From assembly GCA_001829505.1 (NCBI GenBank), contig MIBK01000085.1, positions 27,625 through 34,717 on the forward strand: a DNA stretch of 7,093 bases, in the 5' to 3' direction. This DNA comes from Spirochaetes bacterium RBG_16_67_19 (GTDB lineage Bacteria > Spirochaetota > Spirochaetia > SZUA-6 > DRHE01). Of this stretch, positions 4,894 through 7,093 are shown one piece after another. Position numbers and translations under genes: made by a program. Under the pieces are notes generated by a model. The model did no database searches, was not told where the DNA came from, and saw nothing but the letters and a program-made list of their open reading frames with translations. The stretch's first letter is position 1. Each line of letters opens with the position of its first letter.

Positions 4894-5328
4894 TCAATTC
4901 TCCCGCACCTCCATGGATCCGGACTCCATCACCCTGTGGAAGTCACCAGGATTCAGGGTAAAGAGGCAATCCGCACCGCCCTGCGCGGCAGCCTCGGCGA
5001 TCAAAGCGTCATAGACAACTCCGCCTGCAAGACCCCGCCGCGCAAGCCGCTCTACCACCCCCCGCACCACAGCGGCCGGCAGGTCCACGGGGCGCAGGTG
5101 CGCAAGCACGCTATGCTGGAGCAGAGCCCAGGCGGCGGAGGGGGTGATTCTCGGGCTGACAGGCAGCGAAGAGAGCACCGCATAGGTTTCCGCCACCGAG
5201 TGCACGGCGATCAGCCCTTCGACCTCGGAATCACGCGCTTGGGCGAGCCGGCGAAAGGCCTGCTCGTGATGCGGGTGGGCTTCCACGAGAGCCGCAACCA
5301 GGAACGAGGCGTCGAACAGGGCCCTCAT
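4894..5328 (-). CDS. vapC: VapC-type PIN-domain toxin, copy 2
   Basis: Identical to the toxin at 4003-4437 in all 144 residues and, as read, in every base; same acidic residues D6, E47 and D107 and same ATGA overlap with its antitoxin (5328-5325). No sign of decay, so either copy could be active. Downstream come the DUF2277 fragment and tail B. Confidence 0.92.
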   Translation of the reverse strand: MRALFDASFLVAALVEAHPHHEQAFRRLAQARDSEVEGLIAVHSVAETYAVLSSLPVSPRITPSAAWALLQHSVLAHLRPVDLPAAVVRGVVERLARRGLAGGVVYDALIAEAAAQGGADCLFTLNPGDFHRVMESGSMEVREN

Positions 5329-5585
5329 CGCCAGTCGCCTGGCGCGCGGCGGAGACGTTCGCCTCGATGGGATCGGAGAGCCGAGTCGAGAGCTCCGTTG
5401 GCTCGCCCCCGGAAAACCACAATCCCGTCCTTCTCGACCAGCCCGGGAAGGTCACTGAGCAGCCGGAGAAGAATGGCATCCGCGGTCTCTTCGATTTCGA
5501 CCTCGCTTCCGGAGACGAGTCCATGCCGGTCTCGTATCTCCTTGGGGATAATGATCCTTCCAAAGCGGTCCACCTTGCTTCGCAT
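5325..5585 (-). CDS. vapB: VapB antitoxin, AbrB/SpoVT type, copy 2
   Basis: Identical to the antitoxin at 4434-4694 (86 residues from ATG 5585, AGAGG seven bases upstream). It lies directly downstream of the helicase gene on the same strand: 43 bases separate the helicase stop from this start. Read-through from the helicase could add to its own promoter. Since the antitoxins are the same, each should neutralise both toxins and bind both operators. Confidence 0.9.
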   Translation of the reverse strand: MRSKVDRFGRIIIPKEIRDRHGLVSGSEVEIEETADAILLRLLSDLPGLVEKDGIVVFRGRANGALDSALRSHRGERLRRAPGDWR

Positions 5586-5603
5586 CTCTGAGCCTCTGAC
5601 GCC

Positions 5604-5632
5604 AATATACATTGCCAAATGGCAATTGTCAA
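5604..5632 (-). promoter_or_regulatory. vapBC promoter and palindromic operator, copy 2
   Basis: Same as copy 1: TTGACA (5632-5627), 17-base spacer with the 16-bp palindrome (5626-5611), TATATT (5609-5604). Here the TGA within TTGACA is the stop codon (5631-5629) of the intact helicase gene, so the promoter begins inside that gene's last codons. Confidence 0.85.
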
Positions 5633-7093
5633 TGGCCGATACGCACCTCGGCGGCCAGCTCCCGGTAGCGGCACAGGGCGTTGGCCCGTCGCATCTGCTC
5701 CGGGCTGCGGCACTCCGGCTCCAGCACGCGCCGCGCGGCCACCAGGATGCAGGCTCCCAGCGCCCGGCTGGTGGCCACGTTCAGGCGGTTGGGGTTGTAC
5801 AGGAAGTCCATGCCGCGCGGCGCCTCCTGGGCCGAGGAGCTGGCCATCGAATACACGACCACGGGCGCCTCCTGCCCCTGGAACTTGTCCACGGTGCCCA
5901 CCCGCACCCCCGGCAGCAGCCGGGCGATGGCGGCCACCTGGGCGTTGTACGGGGCCACCACCAGGACGTCGGCTTCCCGCAGGCGCCAAACCTTCCCGCC
6001 GGCGGCTGTCCAGCGCACGGCGGGAGCCAGCAGGCCCTTCACGATACGGGCCACCGCGGCGGCCTCCTCCGGAGAGCTGGCCTGGTTTCCCACGTGCTCC
6101 ACCGGCACGTAGAATAGGCCGCTTCCCGCAAACGGGGTGTCGCCGCCCAGTGCCTGGTTCTCCAGCCCGGGGCGGGAGTGAAGGCGTCCTTCGTAGAAAA
6201 GCTCGGAGGTGAAGGCGCAGATCGCGGGATGAAGGCGCCAGGTCTCGTCCAGGAAGAGGCCGGCCTCCTCGGCAATGGTCTGGCGGCCGCCCAGCAGGTG
6301 CACCAGGGCGGCCACCTCCGCCCCCTCCGGGTGGGCGCCGCGCTGCGGCTGCTCCAGTTGCTGGGGATCGCCCAGCAGCACCAGGTTGCGCGCCGCGCGC
6401 GACATGGCCAGGGCCTGGGCCAGGGAAATCTGGCCGGCTTCGTCCACGAACAGGTAGTCCACCGACCCGGCCAGCTCGTCGCGGGACCAGAACCAGGCGG
6501 TGCCTCCCACCACCGCGCCGGCTTTGAGCAGCGCGAGCGCCTGGGCGTTGTCGCCGATCTGCTCGACGCCCTCCGGCGCCTCCCCGTCCGTCCTGCTGAT
6601 CTTCTGAACCGCCCGCAAGTCCAGCCCGGCCTCCAGGGCCGCATCCAGGGCCTTGCCCAACAGATTCCGGATGACCTTGTGGCTGACGGCGGTCACCCCG
6701 ATCGAGCAGCCTTCCCGGCCCAGCGCGGCGATCATCCGCGCCCCCGTGTAGGTCTTGCCCGAGCCCGGAGGCCCCTGGATGGGCAGGATGCTGCTGTCCA
6801 GGCTCCGCACCAGCCGCACCGCGGCCTTCAGGCCGTCCTCCCCCGGCCGGCGCAGCGGGCCCGCGGCCGCGGGACTCAGGCGGGGCCGGGCCGCGGTGAG
6901 CAGGTCCCAGCCCGCGGCATGGGGACCGCGCGCGCCGGCCCAGGCCACGGTGCGGGCGAACTGCAGCAGCGCGCCGTCCACGGGCTTCGGGGAAACCCGC
7001 TCGTTGACCATCACGGCCTCGGGGTGCAGCGCGGCGGCCTTGCGGTATTTGGCGATCTCCAGTATGCGCGCCGCCAGGTCCAGCGCGTGCACC
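5629..7093 (-). CDS. TM0106-type RecB-like nuclease-helicase, SF1 (Upf1/DNA2-like) helicase part, 5' truncated by window
   Basis: The C-terminal 487 residues of a larger protein are visible; the frame is open at the right edge. Numbered from the GTG codon at 7092, SF1 helicase motifs appear in order: Walker A GPPGSGKT 107-114, VSHKVIRNLL 137-145 (motif Ia region), Walker B VDEAGQ 216-221, motif III GDPQQL 241-246, DETWRLHP 282-289, motif V GTVDKFQGQE 399-408 and motif VI NRLNVATSRA 435-444. The SILPIQGPPGSGKTYTGARM and VTAVSHKV signatures fit the TM0106 family, in which a RecB-like nuclease domain precedes the helicase; that part would lie outside the window. An ATP-driven nucleic-acid helicase, perhaps in DNA repair, is expected. 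All motifs look intact. Its last 100-150 bp recur at 2973-3122, 3853-3956 and 4738-4847. Confidence 0.88.
   Translation of the reverse strand, partial: VHALDLAARILEIAKYRKAAALHPEAVMVNERVSPKPVDGALLQFARTVAWAGARGPHAAGWDLLTAARPRLSPAAAGPLRRPGEDGLKAAVRLVRSLDSSILPIQGPPGSGKTYTGARMIAALGREGCSIGVTAVSHKVIRNLLGKALDAALEAGLDLRAVQKISRTDGEAPEGVEQIGDNAQALALLKAGAVVGGTAWFWSRDELAGSVDYLFVDEAGQISLAQALAMSRAARNLVLLGDPQQLEQPQRGAHPEGAEVAALVHLLGGRQTIAEEAGLFLDETWRLHPAICAFTSELFYEGRLHSRPGLENQALGGDTPFAGSGLFYVPVEHVGNQASSPEEAAAVARIVKGLLAPAVRWTAAGGKVWRLREADVLVVAPYNAQVAAIARLLPGVRVGTVDKFQGQEAPVVVYSMASSSAQEAPRGMDFLYNPNRLNVATSRALGACILVAARRVLEPECRSPEQMRRANALCRYRELAAEVRIGH

Larger units (their letters stand above)
4751..5641. repeat. 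891-bp tandem repeat, unit 2
   Basis: This is the second direct copy of the unit: tail B, DUF2277 fragment, vapC, vapB and promoter. Its right end runs into the 3' end of the real helicase gene, where identity with the first copy stops at 5689. Because 891 is a multiple of three, reading frames are kept through both units, producing a long spurious antisense frame. Confidence 0.95.

Noticed and set aside
2973..5785. Transposon, integron or CRISPR array
   Set aside because: No transposase, integrase or cas gene, no terminal inverted repeats or attC-like sites, and the repeats are few, long and derived from coding ends, with genes in between.
5231..5989. A 252-codon minus-strand frame
   Set aside because: It is an alternative frame of the helicase end running into vapB and vapC copy 2; composition is Gly/Pro/Ala-rich with no family features.
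4045..6117. A 690-codon open frame on the plus strand across both 891-bp units
   Set aside because: It is antisense to vapC, vapB and the helicase, has no domain, repeats itself after 297 residues because the unit length is a multiple of three, and is rich in Arg, Pro and Gly as expected for GC-rich shadow frames.

Overview
The window is 7.1 kb of GC-rich bacterial chromosome. DUF2277, a BRCT-like/MerR/TPR regulator, a TM0106-type RecB-like nuclease-helicase and chromosomal VapBC pairs suggest a soil- or sediment-type lineage such as Acidobacteriota. That assignment is an inference from gene content only. No rRNA, tRNA, CRISPR array, transposase or integrase is visible.

Left part (1-2976), ordinary genes: the last codons of an unknown gene; a BRCT-like/MerR/TPR protein (57-1238) followed 11 bp later by a DUF2277 protein (1250-1537), probably one operon; a class I methyltransferase on the minus strand (1545-2201), convergent with DUF2277; and an AlkD-like DNA alkylation repair protein (2278-2976), divergent from the methyltransferase across a 76-bp region with overlapping promoters.

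Right part (2973-7093), a repeat-built region: it ends with the 3' two-fifths or so of a large minus-strand SF1 helicase gene (5629-7093, 5' end outside the window). To the left of its stop codon lie three further copies of the last 100-150 bp of that gene, all in the same orientation: tail 0 (2973-3122), tail A (3853-3956) and tail B (4738-4847). They are spaced 880, 891 and 891 bp apart, counting the real gene end. Each extra tail is followed on its right by a fragment of the DUF2277/methyltransferase locus found at 1428-1639. Between the tails sit payload genes: an exported probable beta-barrel protein (3245-3886) and two identical vapBC toxin-antitoxin modules (4003-4694 and 4894-5585).

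The layout looks like a small cassette array grown at the 3' end of the helicase gene. Tail B is a hybrid: its left part equals the real gene end and its right part equals tail A. This is what unequal crossing-over between tail A and the real end would leave, and it explains the 891-bp tandem duplication of vapBC. An assembly loop through the same short shared stretch would look the same, so the duplication needs read-level support. The vapBC promoter has a TTGACA box containing the helicase stop codon and a perfect 16-bp palindrome filling most of its spacer, which suggests tight self-regulation.
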